DNA from: Alopecurus myosuroides
Lineage: Eukaryota; Streptophyta; Magnoliopsida; Poales; Poaceae
DNA length: 64,000 nucleotides
Reading direction: 5' to 3'
Assembly: GCA_028641055.1 (NCBI GenBank)
Contig: CM054062.1
Coordinates: 9,947,638-10,011,637, forward strand
Positions within the stretch are counted from its first letter, which is position 1, and each line of letters starts with the position of its first letter. The translations under genes and the position numbers were made by a program. Positions 45,596-57,989 of this stretch are shown here, piece by piece. Under the pieces are notes generated by a model. That model was not told where the DNA came from and did no database searches. It worked only from the letters and a program-made list of their open reading frames with translations.

Positions 45596-47261
45596 ATGGA
45601 GATGGAGGTAGCACTGGCAGCGGCACGAGACCTCTTCATCGGCGCCAGCAACAGCCTACCGCTCCTCCTGCTCGTCACCGTCGTCACCATTGTTCTGTAC
45701 GCCGTGATCTGGCGCCGGGGCAGCGGGCTACGCCTCCCGCCGAGCCCGTTCGGCCTGCTCATCTTGGGCCACCTCCACCTCCTCGCCCCACTACCCCACC
45801 AGGCGCTGCACCGCCTCGCCCAGCGCCACGGCCCGCTCCTCTTCCTCCGGCTCGGCTCCGTGCCCTGCATCTCCGCCTGCTCCCCGGACGCCGCCCGCGA
45901 GGTGCTCAAGACCCACGAGGCCGCGTTCCTGGACCGGCCCAAGCCGGCCGCCGTGCACCGCCTCACCTACGGCGGCCAGGACTTCTCCTTCGCGCCCTAC
46001 GGGCCCTTCTGGCGCTTCATGAAGAAGGCCTGCGTGCACGAGCTCCTCGCCGGCCGCACCCTGGACCGCCTCGCCCACGTCCGCCGCGAGGAGGTCGCCC
46101 GCCTCGTCGCCTCCCTCGCGCGGCAGAGCGCCCGCGGGCGGCCCGTCGACGTGAACGCCGCGCTCATGGACCTCACCGGCGACATCGTCTCCCGCATGGT
46201 GATGAGCCGGCGCTGGACCGGCGACGACAACGACGCCGAGGAGTTCCGGAGCCTGGTCGCCGAGACGGCCGTGCTCACGGGCACCTTCAACCTGCAGGAC
46301 TACATCGGCGCGTTCAGGAACTGGGACGTGCAGGGCCTCGGCAAGCGCGTCGACGCCGTGCACCGCAAGTTCGACGCCATGATGGAGAGGATTCTCACGG
46401 CCAGGGACGCCAAGCGGCGCGAGGACGGCGTTCGCGGGGAAGGGGAGGAGAAGGACATTCTGGACATACTGTTCGACATGCACCAAGACGACGCCGCCGA
46501 GATGCCGCTGACCAGGGACAACATGAAGGCTTTCATGCTGGTAAGTACAGATTGAGCACCCCCATCATCAATTGCTCGATCGACCGGCAGTTCATCAACG
46601 ATGCGATGCTTAAAAATCTTAATGGGTACAGGACATCTTCGCGGCGGGGACGGACACGACGACGATCACGGTGGAGTGGGCGCTGTCGGAGCTGATCAAC
46701 AACCCGGAAGTGCTCCGGAGGGCGCAGGAGGAGGTGGACGCGGTGGTCGGCAGGGACAGGCTCGCCAGCGAGTCAGACATCCCGAACCTCCCCTACCTGC
46801 AGGCCGTGGCCAAGGAGACGCTTCGTCTTCATCCGACGGGCCCGCTCGTGGTGCGTCAGTCCCCGGAGCGGTGCAAGGTGGGCGAGTACGACGTGCCGGC
46901 CGGCGCGACGATATTCGTCAACGTGTGGGCCATCGGCCGCGACCCGTCGAGCTGGCCTGAGCCGCTGGAGTTCCGGCCGGAGAGGTTCCTGGAGGGCGGC
47001 ACGAACGCCGGGACGGACGTGCGCGGGCAGCACTTCCACATGCTGCCTTTCGGGTCCGGGCGGCGGATCTGCCCCGGCGCGTCTCTGGCCTTGCTGGTGG
47101 TGCAGGCCGCACTGGCCGCCATGGTGCAGTGCTTCGAGTGGAGCCCCGCGGGCGGCGCGGACAAGGTGGACATGGACGAAGGGCCCGGGCTGACGCTGCC
47201 GCGGAAGCTACCCTTCGTCTGCGCCGTCGCGCCGCGACTCCACCCCTTGCCGCTGCCGTGA
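45596..47261 (+). CDS. Cytochrome P450, CYP93-like (A-type, possibly flavonoid metabolism)
   Basis: This is a haem monooxygenase anchored in the endoplasmic reticulum. Exon 1 is 45596-46540, the intron 46541-46631 (GT-AG, phase 0), exon 2 46632-47261; 524 residues, normal length. An N-terminal membrane segment (about residues 18-38) precedes the hinge [13 protein letters not shown]. The I-helix AGTDTT lies just after the intron, then ETLR (ExxR), FRPERF and the haem loop [10 protein letters not shown] with the Cys ligand. One intron at the start of the I-helix region is standard for A-type P450s. Family choice rests on overall resemblance to the CYP93 group ([17 protein letters not shown]), whose grass members include flavanone 2-hydroxylase and flavone synthase II; the substrate is not known. 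Third-codon positions are strongly GC, unlike the flanks. No defects seen. Confidence 0.93.
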
Positions 47262-47454
47262 GTGAAGAACCGTTGCGTTTGCGTCAGATCAGATGCACGA
47301 AGAAAATATTAGCGCGTTCGGTAGCTCTTTATCAAAAGTCAAAACCAAGCAGAGGTCTTTGTACCACGTCAGTTTGTTTGCGCTTGCCAACAGTAGTGTA
47401 GTAAAATACTCTCATACTTCAGTATGCCATTTGCCCATTTAGTGTTGATCACAC

Positions 47455-47650
47455 AGTCTTTCGTCCAGCTTTATAAATAAAACTTAAAGACCGAACCGAT
47501 CTTACAAAACAGATTTTTAAACAAGGAGAACCAAGCTTGCCACTAGAGACACGGAACAAGTCCCAATCTAATTATCTGGAAATTAATAATCTCGGCTTTG
47601 TTAGTCCAGTAAGCCCTCTTTGGACGAAAATCAGACCGGGAAAATTAATT
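47455..47650 (-). mobile_element. Possible LINE 3'-end remnant
   Basis: On the minus strand it reads 'cggttcggtctttaagttttatttataaagctgg', which resembles the 3' tail of grass LINEs as I recall it. No coding part or target duplication was found. Confidence 0.35.
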
Positions 47651-47879
47651 CCTCAAGTTTTTCATGGGAAGAAGGCGCCTTAAGCAGTTTTTTCTAACAA
47701 AAATTATAAATCGAGCTGAATTCGATCAACATTTCTCGAAGATAATCAAGGAAGACTTGTTAAACCGACTTATACAGTTGTTTACTGATTTGCATCCCAA
47801 ATGTTGCATGTATTCGCGACACTTGATGCTTTTTTTAGTTGGCCAAAAATAATTTAGGGAAAATTTACATTTGTGGTAA

Positions 47880-49130
47880 CTGTTGAACCGATATTTTTAT
47901 CTCTGAATGCTGGCAAAATGCATATCTGACCATAGCGGGATCTATCCCTTTTTAAAGAACATAATTCTAAAGGGAAACCGTGGTGTTCCTCCCAAGGACA
48001 CCCTCCGTTTGCTACGTGGAGCGTTCTCCTCCACTCGTTCATTATCCCTTTCTTCTTTCCCGTACGAGAGACCGACCAGGCTCTTGCATCTGTCCCCAAT
48101 TCCATGGGCGAGCTCGCTGAGCACCACGGCGATGGGCCGCCGTTGAACCCCGCGCCTAGCCACCATCATTGACCCATATCCCGCTCCTCCGTCTCTCTCA
48201 ATCCCCCTCTATTCCCCCACCCAGTCCTCCTCTCTCCCCCCCATGTCCGCCGCCGACCTGCGCCTCTAGCGCCATCCCCTGATGGTGTTGCTCTCCTTAT
48301 GCCTCCGCCGTCGTTGAGCCCACTGCGAGGCAACGGTACGTCGTTGCCTCTGCAAGGGGTGGCGCACCTGCAGTGGTGCTGCCATGGTGAGGCGGCAATG
48401 CTATCGTCGGTCAGCCGTGTAAAAAGTAGTAGCTACAGACAGTCGTCGGGCGATGCTGCCATGGTGTGGCAGCGACGCGCTGGAAAGCTTTTGCTACGAT
48501 TCCGTAATAGAACAAACATTTTGCTACATTTTTTTAATTTTTTTGCTACAATATTGTAAAGAGTTTACTACGACGACTCTCTCGATTTCTCCAGCGAAGT
48601 TGGTTTTTTATTTTTTGTACTACATCGCACAATTTGTTTTGCTACCAAGTTTCCGACGAGGTCTCTAGGGAGACTAGACTTTTTCCTTTTTATGTTCTTT
48701 TGCGAACCCTTTTTTTCTACAATGAGCAAAAGCGGGTCAATTTGTAGTACAAAAATAGGATGTTTGTAGTAAAAGTGGATTTAGAACCTCTTTTAGATAT
48801 GTGGCTTCTGGAGAAACCGGAGGATTTGTGCCAAAAATCCTATGGAGGACGCCCAGCACCTCCCATTTCAAAATGCCAAAAAAATAAATAAATAGTTACG
48901 AGTATACATACACACATTATATGTGCACACAGAAAGTTTTGACGAAGAACTTTTATTTCAGTATGTGTAAAAAAGAGAAAAGAATATCTCATGAAAACTT
49001 TATTTTTTTTACCAAATTTTTCTTTTTTGCGGAGGCAAAATAAAAAGATATTTTCCAAAAATCTTTGTGCCAAACTTTGTGACGTGCATTTATTCTATGA
49101 AAATATACACATACAAAATAAAAAATTAGG
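47880..49130. other. Intergenic DNA with repeated 'tttgctac' words
   Basis: 48100-48480 is GC-rich with short frames. 48490-48780 holds many copies of 'ttgctac', 'tactac' and 'tttgtagta' in both directions, which suggests the subterminal part of an unclassified DNA transposon. No transposase or terminal repeats were identified. Confidence 0.35.
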
Positions 49131-49141
49131 CAATTTAAATC

Positions 49142-51050
49142 ATGTTTTTTTTTTATTACATACGCCTCTCACAGAGGAGCTGGGTTCCATTGCTTTTGAT
49201 AACGGAACAAAGTTCGAACCCCCAAACGCAACAAACAGAGGAAATAAAGCTAAACCAGACCCCCTTTTCAGGCAAAACAACTGCCCAGGAAGGGGGAGAA
49301 CCAGCTATCAAATGTATACTACTCACACCTGAGTTTTATGCAACATATAGACAAGCGGACGATCGAAACAGATTCAGCACCAAAATGTGACCAGAAATAT
49401 GTACAAGTTTTCATGAGAATATCCTCAGAACAACAGACACCAAGGACACGGTTCTTCCACCGGCGAGATCACACCACTTGTTTCTACCCGCAGAGCCAAG
49501 CCCCTCCTTTAGACTGAGACCTCATCATCTTCATCGACAACCTCCGCCTCCATTCTACTACGTGAAGTCCTTGCGCGAGCCGATTTGTACACATCCACTG
49601 CCATCTGTTGGATGCGATCAGCTCCATCCACTAGGGCCTGCTTATTCGCCTCTGACTGAAGACCTGCCCAATAACGCAAAAAAAGCACATGTAACATACT
49701 ATCTCAACAGAGAATGATATTAATTTTCCTTCGAAACAAGCGCGGTTGCGCAGCTTCCAAACTACCCAGCATAAAGCCGCCACTCCAACCACATGTAAAC
49801 TACTGTTAGATGGAAAAAGTTCAGCAATCCACCAAAAATAGTGAGTGAAATCAGAAGGCCTAGCCGAAACCCCCAAGGCTGAGCTAATTGAACTCCAAAG
49901 GGAACTAACAACACGGCAAGTAAAGAAGAGGTGATTAATGGACTCGTTTGCAGGACAAAATCTACAACTCCTGCTCCCGACCCAGTTTATTTTGATCATG
50001 TTATTTTTTGTCGCAATGGCATTGTGCCAAGTTAGCCTCATCCAAATCTTGATTTTGAATAGCATTTTAGCCTTCCATAAATGTTCAAACGTCCTATCAG
50101 GCCCGCTCGAGGAGATCCTGTTGTAGAGCGTTTTGATAGAAAAGATATCGTTTTTAGCAAGTTTCCACTTACGCCGATCTCTCTCTGACCCAATATCCAC
50201 TATCACTAGGGCACTCCTGAGCCTAGTGACCTGATTTTGGAGGTTTGTCCCTAGCCATCTCCTAAACGAGAACGCCCACCGATTATCATGCATTTCCTTC
50301 ACAGTCAAGCATTGCTGATTGCTAATTTCAAACAGCTGGTGCAACACATTGCGAATGGAGTATCACCCAGCCATGCATCGTTCCAGAAATATGTTTCTTG
50401 TCCTCCATTCACTGACATTTTTCTGAAACATACATAGATCTTCCTAACCTTAAGCAAGTCTTTCCAAACAGGAGAGTCATTCTGCTTGGGTTTCACATTC
50501 AACAACCCTCTCACAACTTCCTATTTGCTCCTTGCCAACTCCCGCTATAGCCCATCCTCACTTTCAAGTCTCCACCACAATTTGTAAAACAAACACATAT
50601 TCAAGATATTGATATTTTTGATTCCCATGCCCCCTTTCTTTCCGAGCCTACACACAACCTGCCATTTTACCATGAAATGTTTGTTTTTGGTACTAGTAGC
50701 TTGCCAGTAAAATCTCTTTACAGTTTTTGTCATATCCTCAAGATTAGAAAAAGGAATGAGGTACATACAAATGATATAAATGGGTATTCCGCCGAGAGAT
50801 GATTGAATTAGAATCACCCCCCCCTAATAGATGAATTGTTTCCAATCTAGCTCTTTCTTAAGCTTTTCGCTAAGAGCTCCTAACTCTGACACATGCAACC
50901 TAGAGCCACTCATAGGGACTCCCAGATATTTGATGGGACAATCACACAATTGATAGCCAAACATAGATGCATACTCCAAACACTTTATATCATCTTTTAG
51001 AACAATTAACACTTCACTTTAATAAAAGTTGGTTCTCAACCTAGACATTG
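49142..51050 (-). mobile_element. Old LINE remnant (RT C-terminal part and zf-RVT)
   Basis: Minus-strand frames with several shifts give YQLCDCPIKYLGVPMSGSRL (about 50950), IQSSLGGIPIYIICMYLIPF, FYWQATSTKNKHFMVKWQ, a block with FWNDAWLGDTPF (about 50370), and the zf-RVT CRFCPANESINHLFFTCR (about 49950). The left end has an A tail on the minus strand (T run 49144-49153) after 'gaggcgtatgtaata'. It is 5' truncated and heavily mutated; no target duplication was found. Confidence 0.8.
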
Positions 51051-51604
51051 CTTCAAACAAGTACAAGATCAGCTTCAAATGAGTAGCCTGGGAAAGATCA
51101 GCTGTCTGATATATTACAGTTTTTTTTTGAATAATACGTTTTTCTATTAATTAGAAAAATAATACGTGTTTTTTTTTGGGAGACAGAACCGAAGTTGGAT
51201 CAACAACCAAATAATACCTGCACCTACGTATAATCTTTCTTCCTTTTTCCTGCTCTTCTAATCTTCCATCTCTCACTCGTCCATGCAAATACATCGATTG
51301 GGCTTGGGAACTATACTGCTAGATAAGAGCATCGATTGGGCTCACAAGAACGAGGGCATGCCGGAGATAAGAGCGACTCGCCACCGGCCGGAGATCCACC
51401 GCTCCCTGCCTCCCTCGCCAAAAAAAAAGTTCTAAATTCCTCCTCCATCGCGCTCCGATGCCGAGGTAAGCATGACGTACGGTGCTTTCCGTTCGCGACC
51501 AAATCAACTCGATCCATCGATCCACCATTTGTGCTATGCTACTAATCAAACAGCAATGAACAGATCTTAAAATTCATTCAGGCAGCACCCACGCCGTGCT
51601 TACC

Positions 51605-51756
51605 TGCTTCTCCTTCTGGTTGAACATCGCCGCGGCCGGCAAGCCGGCGTGCACAGCTGTGTGAGTGCTCGATAAGGTAACAACCTCACGCCACGCCACG
51701 CTCACCATCAGTACGCCCGCAACCACAGCCCCATCCGCCTCGCCCTCTCGCCTCAA
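51605..51756 (-). CDS. Possible first exon of a small gene, unrecognised
   Basis: On the minus strand a TATA-like CTATAAGT lies at about 51812-51819. The ATG at 51756 starts MRREGEADGAVVAGVLMVSV, continues AWREVVTLSSTHTAVHAGLP, AAAMFNQKEKQ and meets a consensus donor CAG/GTAAGC at about 51605. The exon is GC-rich between AT-rich flanks. No second exon is clear, and I do not recognise the product. It could be a real short gene, a remnant, or chance. Confidence 0.3.
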
Positions 51757-52009
51757 GTCCTCAAGTCACAAGTCGCGCATAACGCCCGCGGCTCCCGTGA
51801 CGGTGGGTTCATACTTATAGAGATGGAGGGAGGGAGTGAGGAAGGCTTGAAGGAAGAAGATAATACTCCGTCATGTTTAGATCCGCAGATGGACGGCTCA
51901 GATGATGAATGAGGCAATGAGGCCATGGATCGGTGACGTGTAGATAGGTGTCCCGCGGCTCTTAACTTCCCTAGTTTCTCGCCTTGCATGCAGCAGGCCA
52001 CTGGCCGCA

Positions 52010-52800
52010 TCATTAATTGCCTCGTCAGTCAAGCAAGAAAGGTAATTAATTGTAGGACCCTGAGTTTGAGGGAACCTCGGTGCGCAATCAATTATTTCGG
52101 TTTTCCTACGATAAAAGTCCCCGAGTACTAGCTAGTTTGTAGTTCTGGAGCACAGCCAAGATCCCATGGACTCGTGGTACTATGTTATTTGTACTAGCCT
52201 AATTAAATCTTGTATTATTAGTTCTCTTTTTCCTTTTTTAAGAGTACAATGTTTCGCTCTACTACATGTATATGGGAGATTATCGGCTCTTTCCATCCAA
52301 ACCAAAAAATGTGCCCCGCTCTACTGGATGTAAACGAATCGAATCGACAAGGACGAGACCGAGAGCACATCGACAGACGGAGATTGGAAACAAAGGTGTC
52401 CCAAAGAGCAACAGTAACGAGCTCTACCGCGCGGAGAACCGGTAGAAAAAATATTCAAAAAATCTCAACAGATAAAATTAGATTCATGCTGCCCGCTTGT
52501 CCTTACAATTATTTTGCTCCCATTTTCTTAGGCGTCTGGCACCGTGCATATAGAAACAGATAAGCAACAGTCCGTTCAACAGAATAAACAAGTAAATACA
52601 TGCTATTGAGAACAAAGGTACACCTTCACATCTCATCTCATCACACAAGAACCTATGTTGCTCTAGCAACCCGTTGGTGCTATAAAGAGGAATACAAAAA
52701 AATACCTTTTTTACGCATGCCAGAATATCCATTTTAATCCGAGGCCCTAATAACGTCACTTGAGCTGAATCTGAACTTGAGCCTGATGGTAAAAGCCTAA
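52010..52800. other. Intergenic DNA, nothing recognised
   Basis: Short frames on both strands, without domains or repeat ends. Confidence 0.4.
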
Positions 52801-53844
52801 CACACAATTTGATCTTGACTTTGCTATTTGCTACCGAAACAAGAACAAGATCAAGCTCCTATCACCGTGAGCACCTGGAGGGGGACCAAACCTGATGCCA
52901 TCATCGGCATCCCACACGAACATGTGGCTTGCAGGGAAAGCATTGGCCATCCAGAATAGTGCACCTCCCACACCAGCAGCTCACCATCATTCAGTAGCTG
53001 ACATGGTAGACGAATCCAGCCGAAGCCTAAAACTTGTTGACGAACAAGAGGTCGACGTATAAGATTTAAAATAGGCAATGTAATCGTAAATAAAACAGCT
53101 CGCGGAGCTATCATAGATCCTTCAAGAAAAACAAGCAAAATCGAACAAGACCTCCCCTGTTTCTGGGACATCCAGATCACACAGCAAACAATTCATACAA
53201 AACAGTGCATAAAACCACACAAATCAGGCAACATTCAATTCCATCACAAGTGAAACTCCGCCACTACATGGAATAACTCAAGTTGTGTCCATTATTAAAA
53301 ACTAACATATACCAGCTCCACAATATTTTCATCTTCGTCTTGCACAGAGGCAAGAAGGCGACTGGGCCATTAAGCAAAGGGGCAAAGGATCAGCCCATAT
53401 AGGACCTACGCAACATAACCATGACAACTGACCAATAGCGCAAAGCCGCAAACCATCAATCTCATAGCAATAGAAGCTACGTGGCTAGATGATCATTGAC
53501 TCGATGGTTGTGATATCACAGAGCACATAGGGAAAAAAAGAGAAACCTGAGAACCTACGTAAATCGCGGAGAGGAAGAGGCTACCGCTGTCGCGGTTGCG
53601 ACATGGTCAACTCGCAGCCATCTCACGACAACGGGATGAAGGGCACACCAGACTTGTTGCACCTGAACAAAAGATCATTTAGAATTAACAGTAACCTTCA
53701 ATGTTTTATCAATTGCTAGCAGAACAATACAAAATTAAGTGACAGACATAATATTAGGAAAACTGCATGACCTGCACCATGCATGCATGTAATGTCATTC
53801 ATGTAAGATCAATAGCCAGGAAATAACAATCCAAGTAGCATTTT

Positions 53845-53962
53845 GTTATGAAAGGCCCTACATAGCAGCACTAGTGATCTAGTGGATCGAAACAACATTT
53901 TCAAGTTAGGAACTTACTTAATCTAAACAATGTTTTCAGGGCATCTTGGAAGTTGCAAGAAA
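53845..53962. repeat. Duplicated block R4, copy a (left flank of the Helitron)
   Basis: It matches about 58600-58684: both read through 'cttacttaatctaaacaa' and 'gttttcagggcatcttggaa' to 'gttgcaagaaa'. An additional partial copy of its beginning (gaaaggccctacatagcagc) lies at 57781-57825. Confidence 0.85.
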
Positions 53963-54391
53963 TCTATACCTAATAATAAAGGCGTTAAGGCTTCCTTGGT
54001 TTGGTTTGGTTTGGTAGGTCATTGAAACTGCCCCTAAAGTTAGACACAAATTACCCACCCTGCCACCGGTAAGTGAATATGAGTCCTATCCGAGGAGTTC
54101 CTAATTACTTTTCAAAAAAAAAGAGGAGGTCCTAATTAGGCACGTCACGTCCCTATTTTCCTGCACCACGATTCATGGATTGATCGGAATAGGCGGCACA
54201 TCGGGGTCGCTCTCGTGGCGGCGGGTGCCTTCACGACAAAGACGAAGTGGAAGATCCATCAGTTGATTCGGTTTAGCAAGGAGCCACGTGAGGTTTGAAC
54301 AACACCGGAGTTTAAATCTGTCGCGAGCATGATCGTGGTTTCACCGACTTGGTCGTGGCATGTTCGTAAGTCGTGACTACGTCGGCTCAAG

Positions 54392-54499
54392 GCCTGGATG
54401 CGGCAAACACTTGCCGAAACGACCGAAGGCGAGCGGCGAGACAATGCCTGGAGGCGGCAAACACCTACGGGAACGACCGAAGGCGCGCCGGAGGGCTGC
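54392..54499 (+). repeat. Two-copy tandem repeat inside the Helitron
   Basis: Two units of about 54 bp start 'gcctgga(t/g)gcggcaaacac' and end 'gaacgaccgaaggcg'. They fall in a GC-rich block (54360-54960) with open frames on both strands; no product is recognised. Confidence 0.8.
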
Positions 54500-54599
54500 G
54501 GCTCGCGTTAGGGCCCGATCCACCCTCCACCAACACCCGCCGCAGCCGCTCCGTGCCTTGCTTTGAGGACAAGCGCACCATGGATGGAATCATGGCATA

Positions 54600-55110
54600 A
54601 GAGGTTCTGGAAGGTTGCCAGGTTCTACGGCAGGGGCCTCCGAAGGCCGCGCGTCTTCGCCGGCGATCACGTCGAATCTCCGGTGCCCGTCACAGACGTG
54701 CTCCTCAGCTGAGCGCGGGAGGCGCACTGGTCCATGGGCAGACTCTGAGCTAAGAGGCTCCGCCTGTCCCCACGGGATCCCCCTCCCTTCCGTCAGCACA
54801 CGCAGCGGCAGCCGCCGACCCCCTGCCCCGAGATCTGGGTCGTCCCTCAGACGCACCTGTGCAGCGACGTCCTTTACAGCAGTGGCCGCCTGTGGCCGCA
54901 CGGCGACCTCCGCTCCTGAGGGCGACCCCGCTCGGACTGATGGCACCCTGTAAAGATTCTTCAAGTAGTCACCTGACAAAATGTCAGATTGAGTGCACCA
55001 GTAACCTAATTCGCTTTGTGGTGTTTGTTTTAGGAAATCTACTTAAGTTCTGTACAACTGTAGCATCCGTAGCTGGTGGGATTTACGGTGGACGGGCTGG
55101 TGTTGAGTAA
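54600..55110. other. Captured gene-like fragments in the Helitron
   Basis: 54600-54960 is GC-rich and open on both strands. After an acceptor-like TTTTAG at about 55034 the plus strand reads GNLLKFCTTVASVAGGIYGG, RAGVE then stop (55035-55110), which looks like a last exon. Neither piece is recognised. Confidence 0.4.
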
Positions 55111-55472
55111 TGAAATTTATTTGGGAAACCTTATTCAGATCACTGTCAAGATCCTGATCTCCAATTTCTTTTGAAATTATTCAGTCGCTTGTCCAAACCA
55201 ACTAATGAAATTATTTTGCAGGCCTATTCAAGAGAGCGCCCACTCACCTCTTTCAGTGAACGGTATCCATATCCTGCCAGTTGAGATCAGGTTGACATGG
55301 GGAGGCCTGAAACACCCGATGAGGATTAAAAAGATTTATATCACTGGCAAGAAAGTGTTGGAGGCCCTTGTCGTTTCCCTGTCGGTGCAGTTCACCTGAA
55401 CAAGAAAACTGAATGCAACACCGGCTAAACGAAAGGTTGATTTTTCTTTTGTCTATGCATCACTTTTGTTTC

Positions 55473-56362
55473 TTTTTTGAACAGGGGATGGTCCCGTAGG
55501 GACCTAGAAGCTTTCATTAACACAGCGGGAATTACAACAGGGACTTGTAAAAGAAAGAAATAACAGCAAGGTCCTTACATTTTGCACTGAGAACCCTAGA
55601 CCTAATCCTAAAAACGCCATCGGGTCCAGCTCCAGATCCGCCGCTGCGAAGCTCAGCGCAGCCGAGCGCAGCACCGCCGGGGACGAAACCACTTGGGGTG
55701 GAGCACCGGGAGCCTGCTGCGCTGGAGGGTAGGGGCCTCCAAGATGGCTCAACGGCCTGGAGGTTGATGACCTCTGCAATCTGCCGGCAGCATAGCCCGG
55801 CAAGAAGAGGGAGAAGGGTCGCCCTTCGACCATCTGCAATGACCACTCACCAGGAGCAGCCATGGATTTCTTCTCGGGAGCAGCTTCGGAGCTCCCCTGC
55901 TGCCTCACCAGCGCCACCAAAGTCACCCCATCAGAGCCTGCTCCAAGCTCACCACCACGGCGAAAGTTGGGGAAGGCTTGAAAGCGATGACCGTAAGCGC
56001 CAGATCCGCTTTTTGCGATACGGCTAGCGAAATTATTGAAGTAGTCTTGCTGCTCCTCCACCCAGCAGCGCAGCCACCATAGCTCCAACCTGCAAGGAAG
56101 AAGAGAGCTCTCTCCGACGTCGCTGCGAGTCGCCGGAAGAGGACTGGGGGAAAAGGAGAACGCCATAGCGGCGACTACAAGCACAACAGCTGAACACAAG
56201 AAAAACCTAATATCTACAAGCCTGACCACGTCTCCGCTACCACGCCGGACGGCATCGCCACCGGGGGTGAACGGTGGACGGGCCGGCGAAAACTCCAGAA
56301 GCTCCGAGGCGACTCTCAAGCGGTGGGTGGGGGGTGGGGAAAAGTGGTTCGTAGCATCGCGG
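55473..56362 (-). mobile_element. LINE-mobilised insertion inside the Helitron (19-bp duplication)
   Basis: TATGCATCACTTTTGTTTC occurs at 55454-55472 and 56363-56381. Between them lie 890 bp ending, on the minus strand, in an A-rich tail after 'ctaggtccctacgggaccatcccctg'. Most of the insert is one open frame of 271 codons (56319-55504), rich in Ser, Gly, Ala and Pro, with a possible membrane segment (VLVVAAMAFSF). No RT is present. It is either a LINE deleted internally or another RNA copied by LINE machinery. Confidence 0.85.
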
Positions 56363-56946
56363 TATGCATCACTTTTGTTTCAATCGGTTTTACTGAAATA
56401 ATAGCGAACCAAATTCAGAGTTCAGACTTTGCAAATATTTGAGTAGTTTTTCCTTTATTCATGTCTCTCGGGATGGTTTGTCTTAGCCAGTTTCGATTGG
56501 CTCAACAAGGCCAGTTGAACCCAACGAACAAGAGAGTTAGGAAAATACTCTTTTAATTCTATGTTTTCAAATAAAACCAATTCTTCGGATATTTAAACCT
56601 CGCACACGAACATTTGCTATGAAATATTTTCAACATCTCAAAGTCCATATTTAGATTTTAAAGAAGTTAAGATTTCAATTAGGTGATTTTTAATTTTACT
56701 GTGTTGTGACCTAAACACCCACTTCAATTCGCAGTAAGATGGTCTTTATCATATCAAATAGTATTGGCAACTGCATGTTCTCTGTTCACCTTGGTAAGCA
56801 ACATCAATTTAACATATGTTGTCTCTGGTTTAGTCCACTTCATATTGGCGCAGTTTGTTGTCCACTTTTAATTGTTAGCTCTTTGAGATTCTTCTTCGGT
56901 GTATCTATCACCACCGTGCCGTAGCAACGCACGGGCATTCAACTAG

Positions 56947-57425
56947 TAACACTCATGTCCTAACTAAGACAGCAAGCTCAAATCAATAATAAGAACAGAG
57001 CTAGAACAAGAATGCATCTCAAATCTAGAACCACAACATTTTCATGAACCTCTTAAAAAAGTAACTGCTATAGCGCCATTTATGGAACAAGCACAATTTG
57101 CCTTCAATTTGGTACTTTCATGTACATAGAACCTAGCTTGGAAAAAAACCAGTTGTACTAGATTAGTTATACCATTGCAGCCAAATTAAAATATAAAATG
57201 ATGTGCACTGTTGACAACAACAAAATTTTGCAGGGTTTGATGGCCACATAGTATGTAGAAGAGGAAGGAGGAGCTCACCGGAGGCCTACATGGGCACCAG
57301 CAGGGTTGCGATGCGGTGCCGAGGAGGTAGTCAAAGGTGCACAGCAACGCCTCTTGGTTGTCAATCAGCTGTTGGCATCAAATACGAGGGTCAGTGGAGG
57401 AGCTTGGCTCGTCCATCACCTACAT
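56947..57425 (-). repeat. Duplicated block R1, copy a, with exon-like segment
   Basis: It matches 58689-59165 over its whole length. On the minus strand, 57419-57279 (141 bp) is bounded by ATGTAG before and GTGAGC after, as an exon would be; the other copy keeps the same borders. The frame LIDNQEALLCTFDYLLGTA, then PCWCP, is open over part of it. Product unknown. Confidence 0.75.
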
Positions 57426-57431
57426 GAAAAA

Positions 57432-57772
57432 AAACATCAAATATAGGGAAACTGATGCCATCACTCTCCAATATCAAAAGTAGATCAAACTGTAGACTAC
57501 AATATGGATCTATATATGTAGTAATAGAGACCTGACTGCCAAGACTGAGGTGACAAAATTGCACACGGTCAAATGATACACAATGCAACCATATGTGAGC
57601 ATGCATTTTCAACAAGTTTAGAAAAGATACGAGGACCGACAAAATAAATTGTCAGGTGCATAAGAGAAATGAAGGAAGTAGAGAAATGAACACAACTGGT
57701 AACCAAGGGACAACGTTTGCCTTCATAGTTCAAATTTCGCACATATTCATGGCAGAAAATTTAATAATTAAC
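57432..57772. repeat. Duplicated block R2, copy a
   Basis: It matches about 60765-61105 ('catcactctccaatatcaaa', 'gtagtaatagagacctgact', 'catggcagaaaatttaataatt'). A short third copy of its middle is at 61850-61925. Confidence 0.9.
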
Positions 57773-57989
57773 TTTTGATATGAAAGGCCCTACATAGCAG
57801 CACTAGTGATCTATCTTGGAAACTGCAAAGTAGAGTATATATGTGCTGATTCAAGTGTTTTTATTCTCTTGTGCAGAGTACATGTACGCACACATTTCCT
57901 GGACCCGAACACAAGAAGAATCATGCATTGAAATTTAGAATTAACATCAGCTTCCATGTCTGATCAATAGCTAGCAAAACCACAAGAAA

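Larger units (their letters stand above)
53963..56946 (+). mobile_element. Non-autonomous Helitron with captured sequence
   Basis: It starts TCTATACCTAATAATAAAGG and ends with a hairpin (CCGTGC...GCACGG at about 56914-56929) followed by CTAG (56943-56946), the grass Helitron 3' signature. It sits between A and T with no duplication. The related segment at 58600-59160 lacks it: there 'gttgcaagaaa' runs into 'taacactcatgg' with only TATA between. The interior carries GC-rich gene-like blocks and a later LINE-type insertion; no Rep/helicase is present. Confidence 0.9.

Noticed and set aside
45791..47173. Long minus-strand frames opposite the P450
   Set aside because: They are shadows caused by the GC-rich third positions of the P450 exons and show no domain.
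52851..53180. 109-codon minus-strand frame
   Set aside because: No domain, no splice or promoter context, AT-mixed composition; not distinguishable from chance.
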